This document shows, piece after piece, positions 46,242-58,999 of a stretch of 64,000 bases of DNA. A model generated the notes under the pieces. It made no database searches and had not been told where the DNA came from. It saw only the letters and a list, made by a program, of their open reading frames with translations. The stretch comes from Breviolum minutum Mf 1.05b.01 (lineage: Eukaryota > Sar > Dinophyceae > Suessiales > Symbiodiniaceae). The stretch lies in assembly GCA_000507305.1 (NCBI GenBank), contig DF240738.1:45159-109158 (forward strand), in the 5' to 3' direction. Position numbers and translations under genes: made by a program. Each line of letters opens with the position of its first letter. The first letter of the stretch is position 1.

Positions 46242-47966
46242 ATCGGGATTGTTAATTGAACTGATGCTTCTCTGAATGAAATGCAATTGACAAAAGAGTT
46301 TTGGCACAAAACCATTCGGATTTCCAAGCTGGAGTCCCCGTGCTTCAGCATGAAAATTGGGCTGTGATTGGAACGCTTGCCATGCCTCCAAAAACATGCA
46401 CAACCTCTTGGTACTAAGAGCTGACAAAGGACAGGGAAAACAAGGCTTACATATACATGGACGTTTATTCCATGGAATCATCCTGTTGGGCATACATTAA
46501 GAGAAGCAGCCACCATCAACACCCCGCCCATTTCAATTGCGGGGGATCCTATTTAGACCGAGAATGTTGTTCTTCCCCTTTTCTCAAAGGAGTTTGGCAT
46601 TTGGTTCAATATGATGGTTAGATTCCCCTGCACTGACTCCAATTTTCCAGTTCCTATCAGTCGTGTTAGGTCAGAGTGGACAGAATGTAGTTATCATTTT
46701 GCAAGCCGAAGCTTTAGAAAAAGCAACATGTTCTTCCTCTAGTTCGTCTACCCTACAATATCCGTGTTGGTGGCTTACTTGGAATCCTGTGTCACGTGTC
46801 CTTTGCTTTTCTCGTTACCTGCAGGTAATGCGTCCTCACCTAAGCTACAGCTTTGACTACATTCCCAGCTTGATCCATCCTGCCATACTTTTTCGGACAT
46901 AGCTGGTGATCCCCCGAACCACCTCGGTTGTAATCACAGTACATACATCTGAAGGAAATACATGGGACATGAATCCTGCGTCCCACTGTCCCTGGATTTC
47001 TGAGTTATCGACCATACTACAACGGGGCCGTTGCCGCAGATTCATCATAAGTTGCAAAGATTGCATATACAGTAACTATTCCTTGCACTGCGCAAAATGG
47101 ACCATGAACCTGAAAATGTTGATTTTTTTAATGATTTTTCCATGACTTCAGCTTCGGTCAGGCCTTCCGGTCTATCGCTGGTCGTTGGATCGTGGGGTCT
47201 GGGGACCCAACATATCCGGCTGGGGAGTAAAAACTTGGCCCATTTTTCGGTCAAGAAACTGATTCACAATCATGTTTGAGGGGGTTGTATCGTACATCAT
47301 GATTTGTTGGAGACAGAGTGGAAATCACTCCTTTCGAATGAGTTTGCTTTATGCACTTCAGAGTTGAAGAGAAGCTTAAACAAGAGTCGTGAAAAGGTAC
47401 AAAAAGAACATCATTCGGAGAAGATGGAAAGATAGAAAGGGCCCGTGGAGTGCCACCAGGCTGAGGGTCCATTCTCAAGAAAAAAGAGGCAAGTTTCAAG
47501 TTAGGCTAACTGTTTCTGAAGTCGTTATGGTTCTGAAATCTCCAGATTTGTATTTTTGATGTTTCTGAAGCTCTGAAACCGAGCCTTTTTGAGGCCCGTG
47601 TGCTATTCATTGGTTTATGGAGGCAAAATCCGCGATGAGGTGAAGGACGGTGAAACGGTGAAGATGTCCAAGTCATTTCAACTGCTATGTATCATGCCAC
47701 CAGGCTACCTGCTATTTAGATCCATTCAGTATGTATAGTCGCACAAATGTGTCTATCTATATGTATATAAATATATGTACACAGACATTATTTCAAATCT
47801 GGATTGATATGGGTCCAGATGTACAACTGCCACACGGTGTAGCCAACGTCATCTAGTGCGCTGGGTTCATCAAACCCTGCCATGAAACTGGCACAATCCC
47901 GACAAAATTCATCCAAATTCTTGACTTCGTACACAAAACATCCTCCGATTGCCTCTATCTACCCAG

Positions 47967-48137
47967 GAGTGGTCCGAACGCCTCTGCGAATGGGATGTGC
48001 AACAGATTTTGCCTGGCCACTTTGCCGGTCCGGTGGGTGCGGATCCTGGATGGAAGATGCTGAGGATGGAGGTTGCGGAAGGAGGGCTGAAGAAAACCCG
48101 AAGGCAATTCAACTGGCAGCAAACTGGCAGATTTTAG
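47967..48137 (+). CDS. Possible DUF4336 C-terminal exon
   Basis: AG|G acceptor (CTATCTACCCAG|GAGTGG). 56 codons to TAG. Reads EWSERLCEWDVQQILPGHFA then GPVGADPGWKML. The arrangement W-x-E-R-(x)2-E-W-D-x(4)-L-P-x-H-F-x-x-P-V resembles the C-terminus of DUF4336 proteins of plants and algae, a metallo-beta-lactamase-like family of unknown function. The rest of the domain was not found upstream in the window, so the call rests on this one segment. The tail after GADP does not match and may be a wrong 3' border. Confidence 0.38.
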   Translation, partial: EWSERLCEWDVQQILPGHFAGPVGADPGWKMLRMEVAEGGLKKTRRQFNWQQTGRF

Positions 48138-48419
48138 GACTACGCAAACTGCACCCAATGGAAAGGTTTCTAGGCTTTTCATTGGAACAAATTCGGTGCC
48201 GAGTTTTTTTTCAGGTGAGATGAGATGGGCTCTTTTTTCACCCTGACAACAGCAGACTTTGAGAGGCATGTATCACCTAAAGCATGAAAATCACCAATTC
48301 GCGTGTCACTGGCTCAGTCAGTTCAAGTTGTGATAAGGGGTGCATACTCGGGTAGGTCTCAAATTTGAACACCCCCAAGAAAAAAGGAAATGGTTGGTTA
48401 GATACACGATTGCACACAA

Positions 48420-48700
48420 CGTTCTTGGATTCCTTTGTGGGCCCAAGTTACGTGGACACAGCCAGATCACAATGGACTACCTTGTAGCAACCCTGTTGGT
48501 GCGATCAAAGGGACGACACCAAGGTGGCAATCAAGATGACATCCGACGTGCATTCGAAGTGCTGGGAGAGAATGTGGAGGCCGTCTTACACGATCGTGGG
48601 GCGTTGGCCCCTGTAAAAAGGGAAGCAAAATGGGACCTCAACAGAAAAACTCGTGGATGGTTCAAGCAGATTCTTTTTCTGAACTTTCAATCGTTAGCAG
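48420..48700 (+). CDS. Candidate exon, unknown protein
   Basis: Within a 133-codon + frame (48340-48741). The most protein-like part reads HSQITMDYLVATLLVRSKGR, DDIRRAFEVLGENVEAVLHD and LAPVKREAKWDLNRKTRGW. A likely acceptor is TGGGCCCAAG|TTACG; the 3' end is probably near 48670. Charged and helical; family unknown. Confidence 0.35.
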
Positions 48701-49261
48701 GCGTTGGGAACAAGCACATTCGCAATTCGATAGGGTTATGACCCAAATCTATTTCATTCCCATGCCATCCCATTTGGGTATGCCTCAAGAATTCTTGACT
48801 TCCCCAATAGACTACAGATGATCTATATATAGATGATCTTAAAATGCCTTAAGCCTGTGGTCCCTATTCCAGTTTCCCTCATCTTGAGCCATAGCCAATA
48901 TCCATGTCCTTCATATCCTTCACATCCAAATAAGTTTGTATATTTATATCTTGGATAAAAATGATGACAACGGAAAGTCAATGTAGAGTTTCATCTCTCA
49001 TGTAAAGAGGCTGCATTATCTGCACTCCGCCAGGCCACAGAGCCTCCCGAGTTTGCCTTGCCATGGCCTTTCCCGCAAGCGGTACGCTACCCTGCGGAGG
49101 ACAACGGTGACTGCTTGAACCAAATGTGGCTTGGGAGGCAGACCTAACCAGGAGAGTTTAGTACCATTGAGAATACAGATCAAAAACAAATGCTTATGAC
49201 TGAGAAACATGAATAAAAACGAAACTATAGTGCTATATGATGATATGTTGGTTGTTTTGTA

Positions 49262-49355
49262 GAATTGCTGTGTGGAGGGTACACCGAAACCGAGAAATCC
49301 TTCGAGTCTTTTTCTGTGGCTAGTCAAGAAAGAGCCAAGCCAATGTTCACAAAAA
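49262..49355 (+). CDS. Candidate exon, unknown protein
   Basis: Follows GTTTTGTAG|AATTGC. Reads CGGYTETEKSFESFSVASQE. A second open piece at about 49425-49541 (TGFEASDGYQGSFEDLERHL) ends at a GT donor (GCTACG|GTGTGA). The two may be successive exons, but the junction is not resolved. Family unknown. Confidence 0.27.
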
Positions 49356-49599
49356 AATGAGGGGAATCGCAATCTCAAACAAATTCTCATTTGTCATACA
49401 TTCCCACATTGGGAGCATCCTTTTGTTTCTGCTTTCATGGCTTTGCATGCTCCCAAGCTGCCCTGCAAAACAGGATTTGAAGCTTCTGACGGATATCAAG
49501 GGAGTTTTGAGGACCTTGAACGTCATTTGAGGGCTACGGTGTGAACCGTGTGAAGTGAAGTAAGCTTTTTTCAAAGCGGTGGTTTGTGGTGTCCCAAAA

Positions 49600-51638
49600 G
49601 GATCTCATGAAACAATATGGCAAAGTATCTGAAAACAACCAATTTCATGTTTGGCTGGCTACTCAGCTACTCCTTTCCAAGCCAGGTTTGTGGTTTCACA
49701 AGATGGTAGCGGACTCCTAGATTACATGACATCGAGACCTTAGATTTTCCTTTGTCCAGTCAACGTCTGGATCTCCATGGTGGGTGTGTCTCAAAAGATG
49801 GCAGGAGACATTTAAAGGGTGGTGTTGTTGGAGTTGGAGTGGAAAGCCGACAACGACATTTGTTTGCCTTACCATGTGCAACCTTCACGTTGTAGGTAGA
49901 TCCCATTGCTCGAACAACCTTTTTTGAGAGATGCCCATGATGCCCGTGTGATGGCCAGAAGCTGAAAGCTTCTGTCATTCCTTTTCCAGCACGACAATTT
50001 TCAGTGTCGCCCTTCATAGCCCTTCCGAAGCCTCGTTGTTTTGGGGAATGCCAGAGCGCCAAGCAAGAAATGGCAGCATGTCCATGTTGGAGAAGTAAAT
50101 GTGACACATTGGGACGGAACGCCCAGCATCAAAAGGGAATGTCAAAACAGCCTTCAAGCAGAATTGTTATCAAGTACCCGTGAAGGGCCCAATCATACGT
50201 CGAGTGCAGCCTCCAGAAATTGATATTCCAGGCGCCGTCATTCGATGTATATCTAAACATGCCATCTTGGTGCCCAAGATGCATCGTCCATTCATCTGCC
50301 ATACTTCGCATTTGGCGCTCCGGCATCAGCTAAGCATTCCCAGAGACCGATGAACAGAAAGGCCAAAACGACAGAAACGGCGAAGGGGTGACATGACTCA
50401 TGGATGAAGGCTAGGAAAGCCGAGGTTGTTACCAGCAAAGACAAAATTCACCAAGCAATCACTCCATTTGGATAGGAATTACCTCTTGCATCATGAGTTT
50501 CCAGGTTGGTGAGATATCATAATTTCACCAGATATTTCATTATTCATGATGATGCATGCACTCGGGTTAGGAGCAACAGGATGTTGAAATTTCACAGACC
50601 ATTGTCGCGGGTGGGGTCGCTGTTGCTGCCTGTTCTGTTTAGCTTGGAACAACTTGTCACTGGATTCCGTCTCGGAGGTGACGTTCATGTATCTCAAGTT
50701 GTCATGCTCTGTTGGGAGGGAGGTAAAGGTCATGGAAGTGGTTTCAGTATCTTATTCTGGTTATTTGATCCAAATTCCATTCAACTGCTCTATCTGCTAG
50801 CTGGATGCTGGTGGAGTGCGTATATGTGATTACCGAATCATGGATGTATTTTTGAAGGCTGTTGGAAAACATCCAAATCATTCCAAATTGGAGTGATATT
50901 TCCATCCTCAACCTCAACACCCAAGCCTTTCACAAAGAACCGTGCGATTGAGAACCTGGGCTCCTCGCACCATAATTGTGTTGGCCCTGTCCGTTTCCAA
51001 ATTGCTTGGGGAAACTAATAATTAATACGTGTCTCCTCACCCGAAAATGTAACAAGAGGGAAATCCATGGAAATCCCCTGAAAATGGCTCAACACTTCAG
51101 GTTTGGTGAAGTCTTATGTCGTTTACAGTACGTCGTTTACCCAACTGGATTCAACAATGATTCAGGACATTTCCCTCTCGTTGGGTCCAGGACCCTCAAA
51201 GTGTTAACGCATTCGCTCCAGGAGATTGCAAAGTTGACCTCCGCCCGCAGCACACGCCGTTGGGTGGCCAATGGTTGGGTGGTCAACGACACATAACCAA
51301 CGGCTGGAACCTGAAATTGGACCTTGGGAAGAGGTTTACATCTTTTTATAACATCTTGCTTTCAGGTTTTAGTCTTGGGGGAAAGTTGTTTGGAGATATT
51401 TGGAGCCGCTATTTTTCTCGAAGGAGTGGCTGTTTGTTTGTCAAGCATTTTCTTTGGCGGCGCAGGACCTTACAGATTCCAACTTAGGAACGCCTATAAA
51501 TGATGACTTGGGCGTATCATGGCGTATCTCCTCGTTTGGGAGCAATCCAAACCCTCAGATCCTGATATGCTTCAACTTGGATCACAGATCCCCCACGATC
51601 ACTTCGAGTTGTAAACGTGGATCTATATCTCCACTTAC

Positions 51639-51640
<2 letters not shown>
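49600..51640. other. No supported gene
   Basis: Open frames of 60-115 codons on both strands (for example 49760-50107 - and 50506-50829 +) lack motifs and paired splice borders. Left unannotated. Confidence 0.4.

Positions 51641-51641
<1 letters not shown>

Positions 51642-51672
<31 letters not shown>
51642..51672. repeat. (CTAT)n microsatellite
   Basis: Seven or so CTAT/TATC units. Translates to a repeating SIYL on +; not coding. Confidence 0.85.
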
Positions 51673-51673
<1 letters not shown>

Positions 51674-51879
51674 GAATCTGCTCCCACCCGTTTATAAAAG
51701 GACTAGTGGGCTCCCTATCTTAACTGTGATGACTACAAGAGGGTGGCAACTGATCATCCACTGGTTGCGTTTGGATGGCGATGCCCCCCAGGTCAACGAA
51801 GAAACCGTGATGGGATTCAATCCATCGGTGCCTTGGCGTATGGAAACAACATGTGAAACGGAGTTGAATGGTTGATATG

Positions 51880-52056
51880 TCAGGTAAAGGCAATCCTCGA
51901 AAAGCTACGGTTAAAGAGGCTTTAAGAAGGTTCAAAAAAAGGGAAGGCGTGTACTGTATCAATTTTGATGAGGCTGTTGCTATCAACTCTAAACATGAAA
52001 GCTATCTCCAAACGAAAAGTTCTCACCAGTTGAGAGCATCAAACTCAGAACTTTGA
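51880..52056 (+). CDS. Candidate exon, basic protein segment
   Basis: Open + frame reading GKGNPRKATVKEALRRFKKR then EGVYCINFDEAVAINSKHES. Lys/Arg-rich with a helix-like part. A possible acceptor is TTGATATGTCAG|GTAAAG. No family recognised; the 3' border is not found. Confidence 0.3.
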   Translation, partial: SGKGNPRKATVKEALRRFKKREGVYCINFDEAVAINSKHESYLQTKSSHQLRASNSEL

Positions 52057-52736
52057 AGATCAGGCAACGAGTCAACTCCTTCGTTTTTATTTTTTACCTG
52101 ACTTTGATGTCTGAAACGCTCTGGAAGCGATCTCCTATGTTTCACTGGTAAGAAAACCTGGGAAGGGGGTCTTGACCAGCGTGGCAGGCTTGGTGGGATA
52201 TACCAACGTTGGCAAGAGTGCGGTGTGTGGACTTGGATCTGATTTGTGCCAAAGTTTAGTTACGTAAAACTTGAAACAACATCCCCAAACAGTGGCTGGC
52301 GATTTTGTTGAAGCAAGATGAATCAAGTTGATGGAATCAAGGCCCAAAGTGGCATAACGTTCAAAGCTGTTTTATTGCTTCAAAGAAGTTCCTTACGCGG
52401 GCTGGAAATATCAATGTTCCATTTTTTGCGGGATCAAGAAGAGAAGATTTCCGAGGGCATCTTTGAGATGTTGTGTCAAATTGAACATTTTTGTATAGGA
52501 TCCAAGGTTAATTGGCTAGGAAACACAATTTAAGATTTGGCGTGCTTTGGAAAGGTGTTTCCGATGTGTTCGATCTTGTATGTAAAGCTGGATGAGACAT
52601 GTCATCATAGGATTGAAACTTCTGGAAATGGCAGATACCCCCAGCTGCGGGTGATTCTAAGCAGCCAATGCCTCACCTGATTTGCCTCATTCAGCCCTTC
52701 TGCGATGACACTTTGGCCTTTTGCTGTTTTCATCAG

Positions 52737-53217
52737 ACAAAATCCAGTCAACCCGCCCAAAAAGATCGAAGTTCACAGCAAAGTAAGAAAGCCACAAATT
52801 GATCAATGTTTTGACCATCCCAACTTGCGGTCTGAAATTTGGTCCATAAATCGTCATGGGAAGTGTCCCCCCACTGAGATTGTGAATCGCCTCGCTGGAT
52901 CCGATTTATTGGTGAAGGCGGGCCCGTGGTGATGGTCATGGTGAAGGTCATACTGAAATTGAAATGATGGGATCAACTTTTCAATCCATTTTGTTGGATG
53001 TTATTTTTAGGTGGTTTTCAAGGAAGCTGCCACATCTATCTTCTTTAGCGGTCGAACACTCTACGACGATTGGCTGAAGGAAGGCCACAATGTTCGTGTT
53101 GTGGGAAACCCCCATCAAGAGATGTCGCTGCCGCTTCTTCATGTTTCTTGGGCCATTAAAACACATTGCCTTGAAAGGCTATTGAGCTATTGTATGATCA
53201 TCTCCAGTCAAAGTTGA
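52737..53217 (+). CDS. Two-exon candidate, C-terminal part of an unknown protein
   Basis: Exon 52737-52911 (TTTTCATCAG|ACAAAA to TTATTG|GTGAAG) and exon 53011-53217 (TATTTTTAG|GTGGTT to TGA) join in phase 0 across a 99-base GT-AG intron. The product includes FDHPNLRSEIWSINRHGK, NRLAGSDLLVVFKEAATS, FFSGRTLYDDWLKEGHNVRV and PLLHVSWAIKTHCLERLL. Codon pattern and splice signals are good. I do not recognise the family. An upstream exon must supply the start and two bases of the first codon. Confidence 0.5.
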
Positions 53218-53219
53218 TG

Positions 53220-55100
53220 GGCTAGTAACATTTATGGGAAATTATGCGAAATCGATCTCTCAGCAAAGTTTACCAGGGTGATGTCAGGTGATGTCATCTC
53301 AAAAGGCGGTAATATTTGATAGGTTTCCTGTGATTTCCATGATGTTCAAGGTCTCCAATTTTTTTTAGGTCGGTGAAGAATTATTAACTCGACTTGAATC
53401 CAATGCCCCTGATGTATGCCGACTTTGTTCTGGTATATAGAAACAATAAAGGGCGAAGCATGATGCGACCTCCTGCGACCTCACCCAAACCGGATGGTGA
53501 TTGAAGATCAGGGAATCCATCAGAAAATACACAACTTTTTAGATTCTACTGATACCTGATCTACAAAGTCATGCAAATCGCAGGATGCACCACATTTGAA
53601 GCATGCAACAAACTCATCTCTCCAGTTGGTGCATGATGTTTGAAGACGGTCTTCATGTAGACGTAAACATAATATCCAGTGTATATATTAATATGTGCGT
53701 TGTATATGTATACATATATCCATATACATTTATCGTAATATATACATGTGAATTCTAAACGGATCGATTCGAATCAAGGTCGTCGTACCCCGAACCATTG
53801 GCAAAAGACTCCTTTGACCTGAATGAGATTGGCACCTCCGTACTCCATGCTGGTGGGCTGGAGAGCATCAAAGAATATCTACTCTAATATAGAACCATCC
53901 AAGGAATCAATCAATGCCAAGATCCAAGCATCGAAGCAACCATTCAACCATTCAACCGCACTCTTTTCTCTACGTTCCGTTTGATATACAATATCCTGCA
54001 CCAGTTGAAGAAGCCCCCCAGTTGGGAAGGTCAAAGGATTTGCATGGATTTGCCGGGTCAACGGGTTTGCAGGATTTTCTCAATCAACATTTCCATTCTC
54101 CAAAACACTTGGGGTTTTTGCAGTGCAGGATGGTGTTTTTGTGACTCTGGACATTGCAGCTCGGCGCTTTGCTTTGCCCAGATGCCTAGATGCGGAAGGT
54201 GGCGGGCGATGGCTAGTCTGGAGGATTGACAAGCTACTGTACTCTGACGAGATAGATGTACGAGGTAGATATACATGTCTATATAATCGTGTATAGAATG
54301 TACCGCGGAAGGTACACTAGTTCATGAATACATATTCTATGTACTGTTTGCAATTTAACTTGTACTATCTATCTATCTATGTGATTTATTTTACACTAGA
54401 AATATTGTGACTTGAATGGTGGCATTACCATGCATCACCCCTATTCATTCTGGCTGCTATTTACGACATCCTTGGTTTTTCAGATTTTCCGGTGTTTCTC
54501 CGGGGTCATCAACTGAGTCGAACTTTGGGTCAACGGACGTTGTTGATGTGCCATGACTGTTTTTGACCCCAGTGGATTTGCGAAATGACAAGCGGAAAGG
54601 AAGACCAGCCAGCATGACCACCAGCCGTGAGAATACATAAATTAATGTGTACGGGTGCGCATCTAGGATACATTAAAAAATCTATATCTGGATTTTTACC
54701 ATGTTGCATTATAATATATTTCTATATATGTGCAAGCACACGCATGTAGAGGTATATTAGATATTCGGTGGCCTTTACATGACCCTTGAACGGAACGTTT
54801 TACAACCTCAAGAGCAGTATGTGCTGATTGTAGTTACGACACGTTTCAGAAGTACAGTAAGTGTCACCAAGGGCCACGCGTGCAGTGATTAAAGCCTGTT
54901 CTCCTCCCCACATGGATTGATCACCGCAGGTTATTGATGGGCTTGTGCAAACTGCAGATGCAAAGTAACCTCCAGATCCCATACATCCCGTCTCAACACG
55001 TTCGATAATCAAAAACTGTGAGAGGACAATGGCATCGCAATTCCAGTTCAGAAAGACGTCCTGTGCAACAAGATCTTGTCATTCCGGTCTTCAACCATGG
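53220..55100. other. No supported gene
   Basis: AT-rich tracts near 53680-53750 and 54660-54760. The frames around 53879-54229 are open on both strands and cannot be resolved. No gene called. Confidence 0.4.
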
Positions 55101-55111
55101 GTTCCCCGCAA

Positions 55112-55603
55112 TCAAAGAAGGCTTGACTGTTTGTCATGACTTGAGCATTGCCATCCAAATGCAAAAGAGAAGACCATGGCAAAGAAGCTGTTGAGAGGCC
55201 GCCGTATGCCGCCGTCAAATTTTGCAAATCTTCTTTTGGGAGATTTCAAACACCTTGGAGGAAACCAAGCATCCAAGAATTCAAAATATGGATGTTCCTT
55301 CTGCATAACATCTACCCGGTTCTCGTATTGATGCCAACGTCGAAGATGTTCAATGCCATGCACGGATTTTACTCTAGCAGCCTTCAGGTCACGCACTTTG
55401 GCGTGAGTGCAGGATCGGTCACTTCAAACAAAGCAGTGCCACCCCTCATCAAACAAAAATGGACCGAACCCTGCCAGTGTCCTGACGCATGTACCACCGT
55501 TACCAAGGCCCTCGGGCAATCAGTGCTTCATTCTCGACTCCGTTGGATTCATCAAGGAACGTTCGCTGTCTCAGTTGGAACGGTGGTGTGTTTTGTAGTT
55601 TAG
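55112..55603. other. Coding-like but strand-ambiguous region
   Basis: A + frame of 151 codons (55148-55603; KSSFGRFQTPWRKPSIQEFK) overlaps a minus frame of 94 codons (55112-55396; RDLKAARVKSVHGIEHLRRW). Both look protein-like. On +, a GT donor (CTTCAG|GTCACG) and AG|G acceptor (GAGTGCAG|GATCGG) suggest an intron at about 55387-55409. One strand is probably a real exon. Confidence 0.3.
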
Positions 55604-56185
55604 CATGTGGTAGCATATTCGCAAGAGAGAAGTGGTAGCAGTGCGTCCAGTTGATCATGCATGATTACATGAAGCAAGTAGGAATTCTCAGATGAAACCT
55701 GGCGGACTCAAGGGGTGACCTGACCTAAACAAAACAAAATATATACGTAAGTCTTACACATTTGGTATGGGTACATAATATACAGCTGACATGGTAAGTC
55801 CAGCGCCGTTTGAGAAGTGCAGGATCTGCCAACGGAGCTTTGTGAAGTGTTTCAGGCCACTGTGCAGGAGCAAGACAGCACGGGGACAGACAAGACGATA
55901 TCAAACCTACAAATCTTCAACGGCCATGTAAAGCGACAATAAGGGAGCATGGTGTGTTATGGAATTGTTCGACCTGGGTACACACAACCACGGGTAGCAG
56001 GACAAGACTGCCTGCATTGAAACACCTTCGGTTTTAAACAACAAGTACATTGAAATGAGGATATGAACTGTAAGGGACTATGAAATACTATAGCTATCTA
56101 CAACTATTGTTTTGCTTGGCAAAGCCGGCGATGCGCTCAGGCACGGTTTCTATTTTTTTTGTTTGCTTTTCCTTTGTCTTTGTCT

Positions 56186-56222
56186 TTGTTGTTGTTGTTG
56201 TTGTGGTGGTGGTGGTGGTGGT

Positions 56223-56313
<91 letters not shown>

Positions 56314-56314
56314 N

Positions 56315-56377
<63 letters not shown>
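56186..56377. repeat. Compound (GTT)(GGT)(GT)(GTT) microsatellite with one N
   Basis: GTT units, then GGT units, then a long GT run, an N at 56314, and a long GTT run. Frames read as poly-Val, poly-Cys/Val or poly-Asn on the other strand; artefacts of the repeat. The N marks an uncertain junction. Confidence 0.95.
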
Positions 56378-57196
56378 ATTTCAAAACCATAGACAGTTTA
56401 CAATTTTGTTTAGAGTCTACATTTTCGTAATTCAAAACCATAGACATTTGTGAACATCAATATCCTCTCTCGTTGCATGCTCGGTTTTGATGCTGTCTCA
56501 AAACCAGAGAGCGTCTTCTCATTTCCATGCACTGGGCCTGCAATTTGACGGCCAATTTCCAGCAAAAGCAACATTGCAATTTTCTCGAAACCAATTTCCA
56601 AAAAACGCATGGACCAGGGCAGAATTCAACACCAGGCAAATTGCCTAGTGCTTAACCACTGGACCCTGTCGGAGGCCGACACTAGATTTCCGAAAATCCA
56701 AACTCTAAAGTCGGATTCTTTGAATTCTCGATTTAATTCTCGGTTCTTGATTTGGCAACCCCAAACGCGGCCGTTGAATGCCGCTGAGATTTTTGATTAG
56801 GACTTTGGATTTTGTACAGGATTTTGGATTTTGCATAAAAATATTGCTAATAAACGCTGACTCGGGTCGGCGGACATACTTTCAATCTATATTCACTGTC
56901 TTGTTGCTTAGGAAATATCCTCAGTCCATTCGACATATCAGGAGCTACATGAGGCGGATGTGATACTTCACGTGCGTGACATGGCACATCCCGCACGGGA
57001 GGTGCCAACGAAACACGCAACAGTTTGTCTTTGTGGAAAAACAAGGGGATGTTTTGGCTGTGAAAAGGTTTCGAAACAAATTTCTAGGAGAATGGTTTGA
57101 CATGAGAGGCCTTTTGACATTTTGGAGTACTTGAGGTCTTGAAAGGCTTATGAAGTTATGAAATGATCCGTTTGAAGACTTGAATGGAAGCCTCAG

Positions 57197-57298
57197 GAGC
57201 AGTGGAAGACGGTACGCAATGTTTTGTCCGAAAACGATGTGGATCCTGAACGAGTTATGGAGGTGCCCATGTTTCTGGGCAACCACACCACGTCAAGG
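57197..57298 (+). CDS. Candidate internal exon, unknown protein
   Basis: AG|G acceptor (GGAAGCCTCAG|GAGCAG), 34 codons with strong purine-first usage: EQWKTVRNVLSENDVDPERV then MEVPMFLGNHTTSR. The frame can end at a GA donor (TCAAGG|GATGGG) of the type proven in the M18 gene, or run to a stop five codons later. Family unknown. Confidence 0.43.
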
Positions 57299-57879
57299 GA
57301 TGGGTTTACTTGAGAGGGAATCCTGCATGAATGATTTGAATTCACGATTAATGAATTGGACATACAACATATCAGCATTGCGTTACATAGTGCTTACCCA
57401 TTTTTTCCTTCTGCCTGTGATCATTTGTTTCAGGCAATGGAAACCTTTCCTACCAATATGACGCTAAATCTCAATTGGATGCAGATCATCCACTCCAGAC
57501 AATCTTCATGATTTTCCATCTACCGTGCCGGTGATTTTTTATGTGAAGAAAGAGCTGGGTCCCATGAGTCTTTCTGTTGTTTCCAAGACACTTCAGCCGT
57601 CTCGTTTTTTGATCATGCGATTGGAAGATCAATGGATATCAAAGTGGCCATTCTGAATGAGTTTCAGTCGAAAGTTGTGATCCTTTGCTGATTTCAATTG
57701 ACAGCAAGCTATTCCACAAAGCTAGTGTTTATGTCAATCGTTTGAAGAACAGTGCCATTAAGCCACTAGGTTTGGAACAAGACTGACCTGCTCACCGAGA
57801 AGGAGGTGTGAGTTGCGTTGGGTTTTGGTGGTTTAAATTCTCAATGAAGCAAATGTGGTTGGGAGGTCCTTTGGGTTAA

Positions 57880-58060
57880 CATGCCCTGGCTGCCGCCAAG
57901 TCTGAAGAGTCAAGACTTCAGTGTTTTGAATTGGCACAATCTCTGTTGAAGATGGGTTGGCAGAGGTGCAACTTGGAAATGCTTACTGCATGGCTAAACA
58001 TGATTGACTTCCAAAATCGGATGATTGGAATACTCAACACCCCATTTTTAAGCCACGCTT
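57880..58060 (+). CDS. Candidate exon, helical, unknown protein
   Basis: Open from just after a TAA at 57877. Reads HALAAAKSEESRLQCFELAQ, SLLKMGWQRCNLEMLTAWLN. Ala/Leu/Glu-rich, probably alpha-helical. No clear acceptor; the frame continues to 58206. Family unknown. Confidence 0.28.
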
Positions 58061-58316
58061 GGACATCCAAAGGTGCAAAAAATTGCCCAGTCTGGTTCCG
58101 ATGGTATCGTTGTTTTCAAAAAGTGTGTTGGTGGCTGGATTCTGATCAATTTTGCATGGTTTGGTGGTTTTTTTCATCAAGGAAGCTCACAGAAAATAAC
58201 CTATAATTCCGAAGCATGAGAGGTTCGCCACTTCTTCTACCAGCACCAGTTGCAGGAACCAGCTGGGAAGGGAGAAGGTAAATGCGCTGATGTGCTGTAG
58301 TTAGCTGACCCACGCT

Positions 58317-58932
58317 TCAAATTTGGGAACAAACCAGACGGAGACTGGTGTAAGGTGAGGTCTTTTGAATGTCGCCCTCGTCGTGTTCATCACCATCGTT
58401 TTGATTGTTGGATTTGGGGTCAAGGCTCACGAAAGCGATCTCGTCATCTCTTTGGTGACAAGTCGTGTTGAGCATTTGCAGCTCTAACGTGGAGAGGTCT
58501 CCACACCGGTGCAAGCCATTAGCGCGCTGACAGGTGCCTTTTCTTTTGTCGGGGGATGTTGGGTGGTATACCCAGAATCCCAAAGTTTCCGGATGACCAG
58601 CCCAAATAGAACAACTTGGATGGTAGTTGTGTCTGCAGAGAGGAGGGGTTGAGAGCCTGATTCTGAAACATCTTAGGTTTCGACAGCGCACTGGATTCAG
58701 TCTGAAATGATATGGCCCGGCAAACTTGAGTCAAACTAGAGTATAGTCTTCGCTGATGTTGTTGGCGGTGTGCTGGCAACCATACTTTGACGAGTGATTT
58801 AGCATTGGGTGACTTTTGGGCGTGTCTCTCTAGCCACTGGCAACTGGTCCGTTCGGTTTGAACATGGAGTTTAGGTTGAAGAAAAACATCAGAGATCAAT
58901 GCAAGTGCGTGTTTTTGACGTGCTTCGCCCAA
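58317..58932 (-). CDS. Overlapping minus-strand frames, possible two-exon candidate
   Basis: One frame (58519-58932) reads KHALALISDVFLQPKLHVQT and HRQQHQRRLYSSLTQVCRAI. A second (58317-58691) reads HRCGDLSTLELQMLNTTCHQ, RDDEIAFVSLDPKSNNQN and an acidic run. They could be two exons joined by an intron around 58580-58640, but no donor-acceptor pair was fixed. Family unknown. Confidence 0.28.
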
Positions 58933-58999
58933 AATCAGGTTATATACCTTCTACTCCTCAGTGTAATGAAACCACACATGTTTTGCAAACTCAACTTGC

